Source: Mucilaginibacter sp. OK098 | GTDB taxonomy: Bacteria > Bacteroidota > Bacteroidia > Sphingobacteriales > Sphingobacteriaceae | Direction: 5' to 3' | Length of the DNA: 42,948 nucleotides | NCBI RefSeq assembly: GCF_900142915.1 | Contig: NZ_FRCM01000016.1 | Coordinates: 1-42,948, forward strand | Shown: positions 1 to 7,134 of the stretch, in pieces | Numbering within the stretch: the stretch's first letter is position 1 | Layout of the letters: every line of letters begins with the position of its first letter | Notes under the pieces: generated by a model | The model's database searches: none | What the model saw: only the letters and a program-made list of their open reading frames with translations | What the model was told of the DNA's origin: nothing | Made by a program: the position numbers and the translations under genes

Positions 1-153
1 GTTGATGGTTCATAGTTCATAGCCGGAAAGTGGCATGTGGGAGAAGCAATAGGGGGAGTTCATAGTTGATGGTTCATAGTTCATAGCCGGAAAGGGGCAT
101 TTGGGAGAAGCAATAGGGGAAAGTTCATGGTTGATGGTTCATAGTTCATAGTG
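1..153. repeat. tandem repeat, about 64-65 bp unit, 2.4 copies
   Basis: Units start near 1, 65 and 130. Each begins with GTTGATGGTTCATAGTTCAT, and the first two continue into a GGGAGAAGCAATAGGGG segment with only a few differences. The third unit decays after about 24 bases. The array probably continues to the left of the window. It contains no gene. The remaining stretch to 322 holds only the promoter region of the AraC-type gene. Confidence 0.8.
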
Positions 154-245
154 TGAAAGTTGCGGGAGGGTATAGCAAGGATGATTTTTCGGACATAGCA
201 GATGGCTTATGGGTGGAATTGAGGGATGGCGTAAAATAGGCAATT

Positions 246-277
246 GGTCCGATTTGTACAATTTTTAGATTTGGTGG
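246..277 (+). promoter_or_regulatory. candidate operator of the AraC-type regulator, copy 1
   Basis: The core TTTGTACAATTT (253-264) followed at the same spacing by GATTTG (268-273) recurs at 1154-1174. Flanking positions differ almost only by transitions. This copy is 46 bp upstream of the regulator start, the other about 45 bp upstream of the next gene, which suits autoregulation plus control of the adjacent enzyme. The motif is directly visible; binding by this regulator is inference. Confidence 0.5.
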
Positions 278-322
278 TATATTATATTTACCATTAAATT
301 TACGTTGTAAAAGTATAACACC

Positions 323-1135
323 ATGGAATTTAAGCTTTTTTCGCCATCAGACATCTTAAAGCCATACGTAAGGCATTACTATATTTTTGAATCGGACTCG
401 GATATTGAATTTGACGATACCGTATTTCCCAGCGGCGATATGGAAGCGATCTTTAATTTGGGCGAAGGTACATGGGAGTCGGCAGTTGAGGATAAATTCT
501 TCAAAACCCCCAAAATAGAGCTCTGGGGGCAGATCACAAAACCGCTGGCCATAAAATCAAAGGGCAGGCATACCATGCTTGGCATTAAGTTTTTCACCCA
601 TTCGGCCGCCTATTTTTTTAATGACGGGATAGGTATTTTTAACGATCAGATCTCTGACCTTTATGATGTTATTGGCAGCCCGGTAAAAATTTTACACGCG
701 CAGCTTTTGGAAACAAAAGACGAAGCCCAAAGAATAGCGCTTATAGAAACTTTTTTATTGAAAAGACTGATCAGCAACGAAAAAAGAGTTTTCAGGATTG
801 ATAAAGTCGCCCATATTTTAACGAGCATAAAAAAAGATCACACCGAAAATAACATCAATAATATTGCTTCAAAACACGGCATTACTTCGCGTTATTTACA
901 CCGGTTAATTTATCAGCATACCGGCCTCTCGCCAAAATCATTCGATAAAATAAGCCGGTTCCAGTTTAGCCTGAAGCTGATCGCAAAAAATAATCAACCG
1001 CTTACTTCCATAGCTTATAACTGCGGTTATTTTGACCAGTCGCATTTTATAAGAGATTTTAAATCGTTTACCGGCGTTACCCCTTCGGCCTATATGGAAA
1101 ACATAACCCCCGTTAACCAGCTGCTACTTCAATAA
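323..1135 (+). CDS. AraC-family transcriptional regulator
   Basis: This 270-aa protein is a cytoplasmic DNA-binding regulator. The N-terminal half (about 1-150) resembles the effector-binding part of AraC proteins of the DUF6597 kind (opening with a FSPSDILKPYVRHYYIFES segment). The last 100 residues hold the two helix-turn-helix units typical of AraC/XylS: a first HTH around NIASKHGITSRYLHRLIYQHTG, and a second ending in the family signature QSHFIRDFKSFTGVTPSAYM. It precedes a PEP-mutase-like gene in the same direction, and a shared upstream motif suggests that it controls itself and that gene. The inducer is not evident. Family assignment is safe; target assignment is inference. Confidence 0.92.
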   Translation: MEFKLFSPSDILKPYVRHYYIFESDSDIEFDDTVFPSGDMEAIFNLGEGTWESAVEDKFFKTPKIELWGQITKPLAIKSKGRHTMLGIKFFTHSAAYFFNDGIGIFNDQISDLYDVIGSPVKILHAQLLETKDEAQRIALIETFLLKRLISNEKRVFRIDKVAHILTSIKKDHTENNINNIASKHGITSRYLHRLIYQHTGLSPKSFDKISRFQFSLKLIAKNNQPLTSIAYNCGYFDQSHFIRDFKSFTGVTPSAYMENITPVNQLLLQ

Positions 1136-1145
1136 ATTTTAAGAC

Positions 1146-1178
1146 GGTTCCGGTTTGTACAATTTCCGGATTTGACGG
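1146..1178 (+). promoter_or_regulatory. candidate operator of the AraC-type regulator, copy 2
   Basis: Second copy of the TTTGTACAATTT (1154-1165) plus GATTTG (1169-1174) motif, in the 86-bp gap between the AraC-type gene and the PEP-mutase-like gene. Aligning both copies by eye gives two identical blocks (12 and 6 bp) separated by three transitions. This phasing suggests a direct-repeat operator for an AraC dimer. The -7 and -33 promoter elements could not be placed with confidence. Confidence 0.5.
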
Positions 1179-1221
1179 CTCAATACCTTTGTTAAAATTA
1201 ATTATTAAACAAAGTTATTGT

Positions 1222-1989
1222 ATGAATTTATTCGAAACATTTTCGCAACTGCATCAAGGCTCAGCGCCTTTATTGTTAGGAAATATCTGGGACGTAAATA
1301 GCGCAAAGATATTTGAAGCCAATGGTTATAAAGCAATTGGCGTATCAAGCCAGGCACTATCAAACACCTTTGGGTACGACGACGGGGAAAACCTGCCTTT
1401 TGAAATTCTGCTTCAGGTAGCTAAAAGAGTAGTTGAAGTAGTTAACATCCCATTTTCGGTTGATATGGAAGGCGGGTATAGCCGCACCACCACCGGGATT
1501 ATTGACAATATAAACAAGCTGCATGACGCCGGTGTTGCAGGTATAAACCTGGAAGATACCATTGCCGGCGCTACCCGGCAGTTACAACCTGTCGCCGAAT
1601 TTCAAAGAACATTATCGGCAGTGGCAGATCACATTAGCCGGAACAATTTGCGGCTGTTTTTAAACATCAGGACCGACGGCTTTTTGCTTGGAATGCCCAC
1701 CGCGCTTACCGAAACCCTCATCCGCATTAATAGTTATGAAAGCGCAGGCGCCAACGGCATTTTTGTTCCCTGTATTACCGGCAGTGCTGATATTAAAGCG
1801 GTAGTGAGCGCCACCAGGCTCCCCATTAACGTAATGTGCATGCCAGATCTGCCCGGTTTTGAGGAGCTGCGGCTGCTGGGCGTAAAAAGGATCAGCATGG
1901 GGCCGTTCCTTTTTAACAAGGTTTATGATAACGCCCGTAAGCTGGCAAAGAGAGTTATCGGCGACAATAATTTTTCATCAATTCTATAA
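1222..1989 (+). CDS. isocitrate lyase/PEP mutase family protein
   Basis: A 255-aa TIM-barrel enzyme of the PEP mutase/isocitrate lyase superfamily, which makes or breaks C-C or P-C bonds next to a carboxylate. The protein opens with LLLGNIWDVNSAKIFEANG, then shows AIGVSSQALS, the metal-site region SVDMEGGY and the NLED segment, all in the order usual for this family. The length matches the family (about 250-290). The ATG at 1222 was chosen over an in-frame TTG at 1189 because homologues start with a short lead before the L-x-L-x-N-W-D motif. The substrate cannot be told; many members are annotated as 2-methylisocitrate or oxaloacetate lyases. It is followed after 34 bp by the NTF2-like gene, probably as one operon. 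Confidence 0.88.
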   Translation: MNLFETFSQLHQGSAPLLLGNIWDVNSAKIFEANGYKAIGVSSQALSNTFGYDDGENLPFEILLQVAKRVVEVVNIPFSVDMEGGYSRTTTGIIDNINKLHDAGVAGINLEDTIAGATRQLQPVAEFQRTLSAVADHISRNNLRLFLNIRTDGFLLGMPTALTETLIRINSYESAGANGIFVPCITGSADIKAVVSATRLPINVMCMPDLPGFEELRLLGVKRISMGPFLFNKVYDNARKLAKRVIGDNNFSSIL

Positions 1990-2023
1990 TAGTTTCTAAT
2001 CATCAATAAAAAATCAAACAAAA

Positions 2024-2404
2024 ATGAATTTACCAAAAAGAGCAGAAGATGCCCACGCCACACTTGCAGCCGCTTTTAACACAGGCGATGTTGCCACAGT
2101 AATGAATATGTACGATGTTACCGGCATTATTGTGCCAGAGCCGGGAAAACCGGTATCGGGCAGAGAAAAATTTGAAGAAGCAATAACGGCTATTTTATCT
2201 GTAAAAGGTAAAATGGAGATTAAGACGGTTTATTGCTTCCAGACAGGAAACGTAGCCGTAGGGAGATCTGAATGGAGCATTACAGATGGCGACGAAGTAA
2301 AGATAAGCGCCAAAGGTATTGAAGTAATGCTGCAACAAGCCGACGGTACCTGGAAAATTGTAGTAGACCACGCTTTTGGAGCCGAGGCTAATTTGGTAGC
2401 TTAA
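2024..2404 (+). CDS. NTF2-like/SnoaL-type protein (DUF4440 style)
   Basis: A 126-aa soluble protein of the cystatin-like NTF2 fold. Visible family features are the helical start with ATLAAAFNTGDVATVMNMYD, a strand ending in GREKFEEAITAIL, and the C-terminal strand with ADGTWKIVVDHAF. Such proteins bind small hydrophobic ligands or act as small isomerases and hydrolases; here no catalytic residues can be named. It lies 34 bp behind the PEP-mutase-like gene and ends in front of a strong hairpin terminator, so it is likely the last gene of the AraC-controlled operon. There is no signal peptide. Confidence 0.82.
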   Translation: MNLPKRAEDAHATLAAAFNTGDVATVMNMYDVTGIIVPEPGKPVSGREKFEEAITAILSVKGKMEIKTVYCFQTGNVAVGRSEWSITDGDEVKISAKGIEVMLQQADGTWKIVVDHAFGAEANLVA

Positions 2405-2432
2405 GGTGGGGTTGTGATTAATCCATAATTTT

Positions 2433-2508
2433 AGCGCAGGGCGGTGCCCTGCGCTGAGATGTCAGGCCCTTTCAGGGCCGGGGATTTGCCCCGGCTCTGA
2501 AAGGGCCT
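2433..2508. terminator. double hairpin terminator between convergent genes
   Basis: Two hairpins: a 10-bp perfect stem at 2433-2455 around loop GGT, and a 20-bp stem with one mismatch at 2464-2508 (arms start AGGCCCTTTCAG and end CTGAAAGGGCCT) followed by TTTATAA. They separate the plus-strand NTF2-like gene from the minus-strand peptidase gene and can serve both strands. The CCCTTTCAGGGC core recurs in the hairpin at 12992-13020, so this is also a member of a repeat family. Confidence 0.8.
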
Positions 2509-2531
2509 TTATAAAGCCCAAGGGTTATTTA

Positions 2532-4073
2532 CTATAACTTACTAAATACCCCAAGCCCTGTACATGGGTCCCAGCCAACGCGGGCATCGTAACCTGCATT
2601 ACCTGTGGCAGTCCTGTTGTTACCAACGGTGATATCGCGGCATACCGATGGGTTTGCCGCATACAGTGTGGGGTTAATAAACCCGGACCATTTACCGCTT
2701 TTTTGATTCAGGCAGGCAATCAGTCCGGCAAATAATGGCGCTACCGCACTTGTGCCGCCAATAACCAGCTGTTGCCCGTCCACCAGTACATTGTAGCCTG
2801 TATTCGGATCGGCATTGCCGGCTACATCAGGCACACCACGGCCAATAAAGTTGGTTCCTATCGCAGCGGGTACGCCGGCGTTTTTTTGGTAATCGGGTAG
2901 AGGGAATACATTGCTTACACCCCCGCCGGTTGCCGAATCGTTCGAATCATGCCAAACGGTTTCAGATGTAATCACATTGTTCTTTACTTTTAAAGTGGTT
3001 CCGCCACATGCCAATACGTAGGGGCTTGAGGCCGGGAAATCCACGTGTACACTATTGTCTGTTAAACCATCGCTCGATCCGTTATCACCCGCAGCCGCAC
3101 ATACGGTAACACCCAGCACGGCAGCGGCTTTAAACGCCTCGTTAAAGCTATTTAATGATTGTTGGGTCCATACGGCTTCGCCACCGCCCCAGCTTATGGA
3201 TACTACCGATGGTTTGTGCGTTGTATCATGCACGGCTTTGGTTATTGCATCAAGAAAGCCTTTATCGGTGTTTGGGCTAAAATAAACCACAATTTTGGCG
3301 CCCGAAGCTACTGCACCGGCTACTTCAATATCCAGCATCACCTCACCATCGGCGCTGTTGGCGTTTGACGGGTTATTTTTGCCTTTATCTACTAAAATTG
3401 CTTTAATTGAAGGCTTTTTTATTCCCAATTTTTTGAAATAATTGGTAAGGTCTGTAGTGCGGTAGCCCCCGCCCAGCTCAATAATGGCTATGGTTTGCCC
3501 TTTGCCGTTAAAGCCTGCCGGAAAGCCATAGATGCCGGCCAGCTGGTTTGGCGTAAATGAACTGCTTACCGAAGCCTGCGGACTAATGCCATCGGCCTTT
3601 TTTAATAATTTAAACAGGGGCCTGGCGGCTTTACGGTTATCTAAACCAAAAACACCTTCAACTACATCTTTTAATGCTTCCGGGATGTAAATATCACCTT
3701 TTCTAACCCTGATATCGTCGCCATGCGAGTCGACAGCTTTTGACAGGTTCACATCAAACGCAGCCTCCATGTTGGCAATGCTGCCCCGCAAAATAACACT
3801 GCGGCGCGATAAGCTTACTTCAACTGTGCTTAGCTTGTATTGCCGGGCAAAGGCTTCCACCTGGTCTGCATCTTTTTGCGAAGCGCCAAACTCTTTTTCA
3901 TAATCGGCGTGATCAACCCTTTTTCCGGCATTTAAAAGTGATTCGATCGATTTTTTCCGGCGGATGCGCAAGGTTACTTCTATAAACGTATTGCGGTTTA
4001 TTTTAGCAGTGGTTTCGCCGGAGTGGGCCTTTTTGTAACTGCCTGCTAATGCAACTTTATTTGATGTTTTCAT
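2532..4073 (-). CDS. S53 family peptidase (pro-kumamolisin/sedolisin type)
   Basis: A 513-aa serine-carboxyl protease precursor. Residues about 1-150 form the Pro-kumamolisin activation domain; the subtilisin-like catalytic domain follows from about 175. The sedolisin catalytic set is in place: E244 and D248 in DGEVMLDIE, oxyanion-hole D330 in AAGDNGSSDG, and nucleophile S442 in GGTSAVAP. The C-terminal DITVG and GWDPCTGLG segments supply the usual calcium-site aspartates. Sedolisins are secreted endopeptidases active at acid pH, yet no Sec signal peptide is visible: the N-terminus is polar and charged. Export may use another route, or the start may be misjudged. It stands alone on its strand, convergent with the NTF2-like gene. 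Family call is firm; localisation is uncertain. Confidence 0.95.
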   Translation of the reverse strand: MKTSNKVALAGSYKKAHSGETTAKINRNTFIEVTLRIRRKKSIESLLNAGKRVDHADYEKEFGASQKDADQVEAFARQYKLSTVEVSLSRRSVILRGSIANMEAAFDVNLSKAVDSHGDDIRVRKGDIYIPEALKDVVEGVFGLDNRKAARPLFKLLKKADGISPQASVSSSFTPNQLAGIYGFPAGFNGKGQTIAIIELGGGYRTTDLTNYFKKLGIKKPSIKAILVDKGKNNPSNANSADGEVMLDIEVAGAVASGAKIVVYFSPNTDKGFLDAITKAVHDTTHKPSVVSISWGGGEAVWTQQSLNSFNEAFKAAAVLGVTVCAAAGDNGSSDGLTDNSVHVDFPASSPYVLACGGTTLKVKNNVITSETVWHDSNDSATGGGVSNVFPLPDYQKNAGVPAAIGTNFIGRGVPDVAGNADPNTGYNVLVDGQQLVIGGTSAVAPLFAGLIACLNQKSGKWSGFINPTLYAANPSVCRDITVGNNRTATGNAGYDARVGWDPCTGLGVFSKL

Positions 4074-4160
4074 GTTTAGGTATTTTTAATTAAAGCTACA
4101 ACTATTTTGAATTAACTTACAATTAAATGTGGTTATTTTTTGGGTTAAAGTTTGAGCGGA

Positions 4161-4193
4161 GTTCATGGTTGATGGCTCATAGTCCATGGTTGA
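4161..4193. repeat. dispersed copy of the GTTCATGGTTGATGG-type repeat
   Basis: GTTCATGGTTGATGG followed by CTCATAGTCCATGGTTGA resembles the unit of the array at 1-153. It sits upstream of the S53 peptidase gene in the 195-bp gap 4074-4268, which otherwise shows no feature apart from AT-rich promoter-like sequence. Confidence 0.5.
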
Positions 4194-4268
4194 GGTGAGC
4201 TGAAAAAATGGGACGGGAAGGCTTTTCTCTGTTTACTGACAATGTACTTGCGATAGCGAGGGATGCTG

Positions 4269-4631
4269 TTAGTTCGGAATCAGCGTTCTATAGTCCAAGA
4301 CTATTTTTTTACCTTGCTTTTTATAGACCTCCAAGAAAAAAGACCCCTTCTTCTTATATAATGAATCACCTATCTCAATTTGTAATTCCCACAGATGTTC
4401 AATTTGAAAAATATCTTTATTTTTTAATATGATTGTCCTTATATTATGATTTGGTTCATCATTATATACCGTGTCTACCACACCATTAACATTCTCGGAC
4501 AGATCTCTTTCGATAATAACTTCCCTTGTAGAAGGGCCAAAAATCACACAATAAAGAAAAAACAGGAGAAGGCCGGCAGGAACTGATCCAAAAATGCTGT
4601 AAAGAATAATTTTTTCAACTTTGCTCAACAT
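4269..4631 (-). CDS. small single-pass membrane protein, unknown function
   Basis: About 120 aa from the ATG at 4631. A start at 4697 would add 22 residues; 4631 was preferred because it puts a short KVEK lead before the hydrophobic segment. Residues about 8-31 (ILYSIFGSVPAGLLLFFLY) are one membrane helix; the rest is a soluble mixed alpha/beta domain with many charged residues ending in DYRTLIPN. I do not recognise the family. It is more AT-rich than its neighbours, and a terminator-like repeat (4758-4885) lies upstream; the same repeat lies beside the RHS locus at 33622-33753. An orphan immunity-type role is conceivable but unproven. Confidence 0.65.
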   Translation of the reverse strand: MLSKVEKIILYSIFGSVPAGLLLFFLYCVIFGPSTREVIIERDLSENVNGVVDTVYNDEPNHNIRTIILKNKDIFQIEHLWELQIEIGDSLYKKKGSFFLEVYKKQGKKIVLDYRTLIPN

Positions 4632-4757
4632 ACATAAAATATTATTTACCAACCATGTTTCCCCAGCTGCCGCATATATCCACGGCTTGTGGCTCATGTG
4701 CTAAGTAATCCGCTGTTTAATCTGTAACTCTTTCTGTTTATTGAATTTATAATTACT

Positions 4758-4885
4758 CTCAGATTTTAAAAGTACAGTTTTTGACTGTAATCTACTTGGT
4801 AAAATAGCCTACAGGTTGTTTGTCCTGCAGGCTACTTTGTTTGTTACCTGTCCTGCTGGCCACAAGCGGTGGACGCTTGCGGTAG
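4758..4885 (-). repeat. composite intergenic repeat, copy 1 (second copy 33622-33753)
   Basis: It begins with CTCAGATTTTAAAAGTACAG, carries a TAGCCTACAGG/CCTGCAGGCTA hairpin (4805-4834), continues with TTACCTGTCCTGC and GGCCACAAGC, and ends near GGACGCTTG. The copy at 33622-33753 has the same blocks in the same order and orientation. On the minus strand the hairpin is followed by TTTTA, so it can terminate the acyltransferase transcript. Confidence 0.75.
4805..4834 (-). terminator. rho-independent terminator for the acyltransferase gene
   Basis: An 11-bp stem with one G-U pair (TAGCCTGCAGG/CCTGTAGGCTA read on the minus strand) around an 8-base loop, followed by TTTTAC. It lies about 200 bp behind the acyltransferase stop. 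Confidence 0.65.
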
Positions 4886-4919
4886 GATAATACAAATGTA
4901 AGTCTCTCCAAAAGCCTTG

Positions 4920-4972
4920 TAGCCCCCTCTAAATCTCCCCCGGTAGGGGAGACTTTAGTTTCGCGCTTTTTT
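4920..4972. repeat. interspersed CCCCTCTAAATC element, copy 1
   Basis: The block GCCCCCTCTAAATCTCCCCC followed by GGTAGGGGAGACTTTAGTTTCGC contains a CTCCCC/GGGGAG inverted repeat. An inverted, slightly diverged copy is at 12812-12867. From memory, similar elements are scattered between genes of many Bacteroidota genomes. Confidence 0.7.
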
Positions 4973-5030
4973 ATATCCTCTTAACTTAATAGTATTGAGG
5001 CGAGTCTACGGTGCCAGTAACCTGTCCGTT

Positions 5031-6191
5031 CTATTTTTTCTTTGCCCGGCCTATCCCGAAAAGATACCTTATTGGTTCAACTCTTCTTATTAAAAATTCA
5101 TAACAAAACATAACAATGCTTAGGGATACAACTACTATAACCACATATTTAAGGCCGATAGAAAGCTGTGATTGTACAACAAAATAGCCAATAAGCACAA
5201 TAACGGGCTGATGAATAATATAAAACGGCAGCACAGCCTCATTGCCATATTTGAGGAATTTATTGGTATAGTTTAACTTGTTTTTGGCGAAACCCAGAAG
5301 TGTGCAGATCCAGCTGAAGCAAACCAGGCTTCTTAATGCTATTTTAAGGAAATATGGGAAAGTGCCGAAATCAAATTTGATGTTATTTATAAAAAGATAG
5401 ATGTTTACCGCTGTTGATAAAACTGTTATTACCAGTAAAAGGTTGCGGTACTTTAACCATGTGTTTTGAATATTAATTATTGAAAATGCAAAGTATCCCA
5501 GGATAAAAAGGACCAAATGCTCTATCATATTCCAGCCTCCCCAAACCCTGGCTCCAATGATACTATCGGGTGAGAACAAGCAGCCAGGCAGTGCAAGCAG
5601 GATCATGAACATGAACAGATAAATAAAAGATGATCCGGATTTTGTACGGCTTGCTGATTTTCGCTTTAAAAGCAATAACAAGGGCAGGGTTATAACAGAG
5701 AAGATAAAGAGCAGCAGCAAATACCATAAATGCAAGCCCATCCACGCAAAATTTCCGCCAAAGGCATACAACCCTGAAAAATAATGGGGCAGAAACTCAA
5801 AAAACGTACCTGCAAACTGGTGGTGCGAAAGCCTTTCGAAATAAACCTGGTGTGGCGAAAGGATGAAAATGCCAAAAATTAATGGGACCAAAATTCTTTG
5901 CATCCGGTCTTTAAGAAACTTACCACTTGTTTTTGATTGAAGCGCAAACCAGGTACTAGCGCCCGAAATAAAGAAAAACAGGGGCATCATCCATTGTACC
6001 ATAAAAAAAGTGAACAGGTTTGCTGTTGATGAAACAGCTGCGTTTTTTACATGCCAGTCATCAAAATCAAAAAACCGGCCGCAATGAAAAAGAAACACCA
6101 GGCAAATGGTGATTACCCTTAACCAGTCGAGGTAATACTGTCTGTCGGCGTTTCCGGGGTTAATGTTTTTTAATGTTTGGACTTGGTTCAT
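5031..6191 (-). CDS. acyltransferase family membrane protein (Acyltransferase_3)
   Basis: A 386-aa integral membrane protein with about ten hydrophobic helices, of the family that includes OpgC, NodX and O-antigen acetylases; it transfers acyl groups, usually acetyl or succinyl, to extracytoplasmic sugars. Family marks are the opening YYLDWLRVITICLVFLFHC with the conserved Asp and the His-containing first helix, the second-helix segment WMMPLFFFISGASTWF, and a late helix with EAVLPFYIIHQPVIV. Length is typical. No glycan genes lie next to it, so the acceptor is unknown. It stands alone, divergent from the CPT-like kinase over a 216-bp AT-rich gap, and is followed by a repeat-borne terminator. 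Confidence 0.9.
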   Translation of the reverse strand: MNQVQTLKNINPGNADRQYYLDWLRVITICLVFLFHCGRFFDFDDWHVKNAAVSSTANLFTFFMVQWMMPLFFFISGASTWFALQSKTSGKFLKDRMQRILVPLIFGIFILSPHQVYFERLSHHQFAGTFFEFLPHYFSGLYAFGGNFAWMGLHLWYLLLLFIFSVITLPLLLLLKRKSASRTKSGSSFIYLFMFMILLALPGCLFSPDSIIGARVWGGWNMIEHLVLFILGYFAFSIINIQNTWLKYRNLLLVITVLSTAVNIYLFINNIKFDFGTFPYFLKIALRSLVCFSWICTLLGFAKNKLNYTNKFLKYGNEAVLPFYIIHQPVIVLIGYFVVQSQLSIGLKYVVIVVVSLSIVMFCYEFLIRRVEPIRYLFGIGRAKKK

Positions 6192-6407
6192 GGTGTTATA
6201 TTTTTTAAAATTTAAAATTTATAAACTAAATTAACTGTGTATTAAAAGTTTACAATTTTAAACCGTTATTAATTAAAGCACGACCCGGTGGTCAAAGGAT
6301 TAAGGCTATTGGTCAAAAAGTACCTGCCTGGTAAGCACGGGCAGGGGTTATCTGCAGGAATTAGCATATTAGCAACCGGAAGTATAGCGGATTTTCTATT
6401 TTTGAGC

Positions 6408-6977
6408 ATGTTTATTGATCCCGGCTTTGGAAAAATTATTATACTCAATGGCGCTTCCAGCGCGGGGAAATCTACGCTTTGCGAAGCATTACAAAAAAAG
6501 CTGGATGAGCCTTTTTTAAATTTCTCCCTGGATTTTTTCATGTTTAACTCCGGTGTGCTGCCACAGCGCAGGGAAGCCCGGGGGGCATTTTCCTGGCCGG
6601 CAATGCGGGCTAAGCTTTTTAACGGATATTTTAATTGCCTTTCAGGCCTTGCAACTGCAGGGAACAATCTTTTGGTGGATTATATTATAGAGTCAGACGA
6701 TCAGCTTCAGTATCTTACTTTAAAGCTTGGATGTTTTGATACTTTTTTGGTGGGCGTACATTGCCCCTTAGAAGAACTGGAGCGGAGGGAACTGGCCCGG
6801 GGCGACCGTTCGCCAGGCGATGCAAAAAGAGACCTGGAAACAGTTCATACATTCACCTCCTACGACTTTGAAATAGATTCACGTCAATCCCCGGATAGGA
6901 ATGCGGGTGAAATTATTTCTGCATGGTCGCTCAGGAAATTTCCGGCTGTTATGAACAGACTGTATAAGCTCCCTTAA
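6408..6977 (+). CDS. chloramphenicol phosphotransferase-like P-loop kinase
   Basis: A 189-aa cytoplasmic P-loop protein of the CPT-like family, named after the Streptomyces enzyme that phosphorylates chloramphenicol. The Walker A motif is GASSAGKST at residues 15-23 after a KIIILN strand. Near residues 120-145 comes HCPLEELERRELARGDR with SPGDAK, the lid-region signature of this family. The ATG at 6408 was chosen over a GTG at 6288, since homologues begin just before the I-I-x-L-N-G strand and the 40 extra residues look non-coding. The substrate is not known; most genomic members are not proven resistance proteins. It is a single-gene unit. Confidence 0.85.
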   Translation: MFIDPGFGKIIILNGASSAGKSTLCEALQKKLDEPFLNFSLDFFMFNSGVLPQRREARGAFSWPAMRAKLFNGYFNCLSGLATAGNNLLVDYIIESDDQLQYLTLKLGCFDTFLVGVHCPLEELERRELARGDRSPGDAKRDLETVHTFTSYDFEIDSRQSPDRNAGEIISAWSLRKFPAVMNRLYKLP

Positions 6978-7078
6978 TTTGCAAATGAGCGGTTAATGTG
7001 CTATTGACCAAAAAAGGCAGCTTTGTCTGATGAAGGGTACTCTGCGAGGACACCCGGGAGCACAGGAATCTGCTTTAA

Positions 7079-7121
7079 TAAAAAAGCTGCCCCGAATTAC
7101 CTTCGGGACAGCCTCTTTTTA
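7079..7121 (-). terminator. terminator of the susC-susD operon
   Basis: An 11-bp stem (7086-7096 with 7102-7112, arms GCTGCCCCGAA and TTCGGGACAGC, one G-U pair) with a 5-base loop. On the minus strand it is followed by TTTTTTATT and lies 14 bp behind the susD stop. A T-run on the plus side also allows weak use for the kinase gene. Confidence 0.85.
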
Positions 7122-7134
7122 TAAGTTTGATTTA

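Larger units (their letters stand above)
4698..5030. other. gene-free stretch with repeats and terminator
   Basis: A 333-bp gap between the acyltransferase gene end and the small membrane protein gene. It holds the composite repeat 4758-4885 with a terminator hairpin, and the interspersed element 4920-4972. I see no coding potential. Confidence 0.7.

Noticed and set aside
1..153. CRISPR-like array
   Set aside because: The repeat unit fills the whole 64-65 bp period without unique spacers of even length, the copies run on into each other, and no cas gene is near.
6408..6977. A chloramphenicol resistance gene
   Set aside because: The family name comes from one Streptomyces enzyme; the sequence supports only the CPT-like kinase family, and nothing nearby points to resistance.
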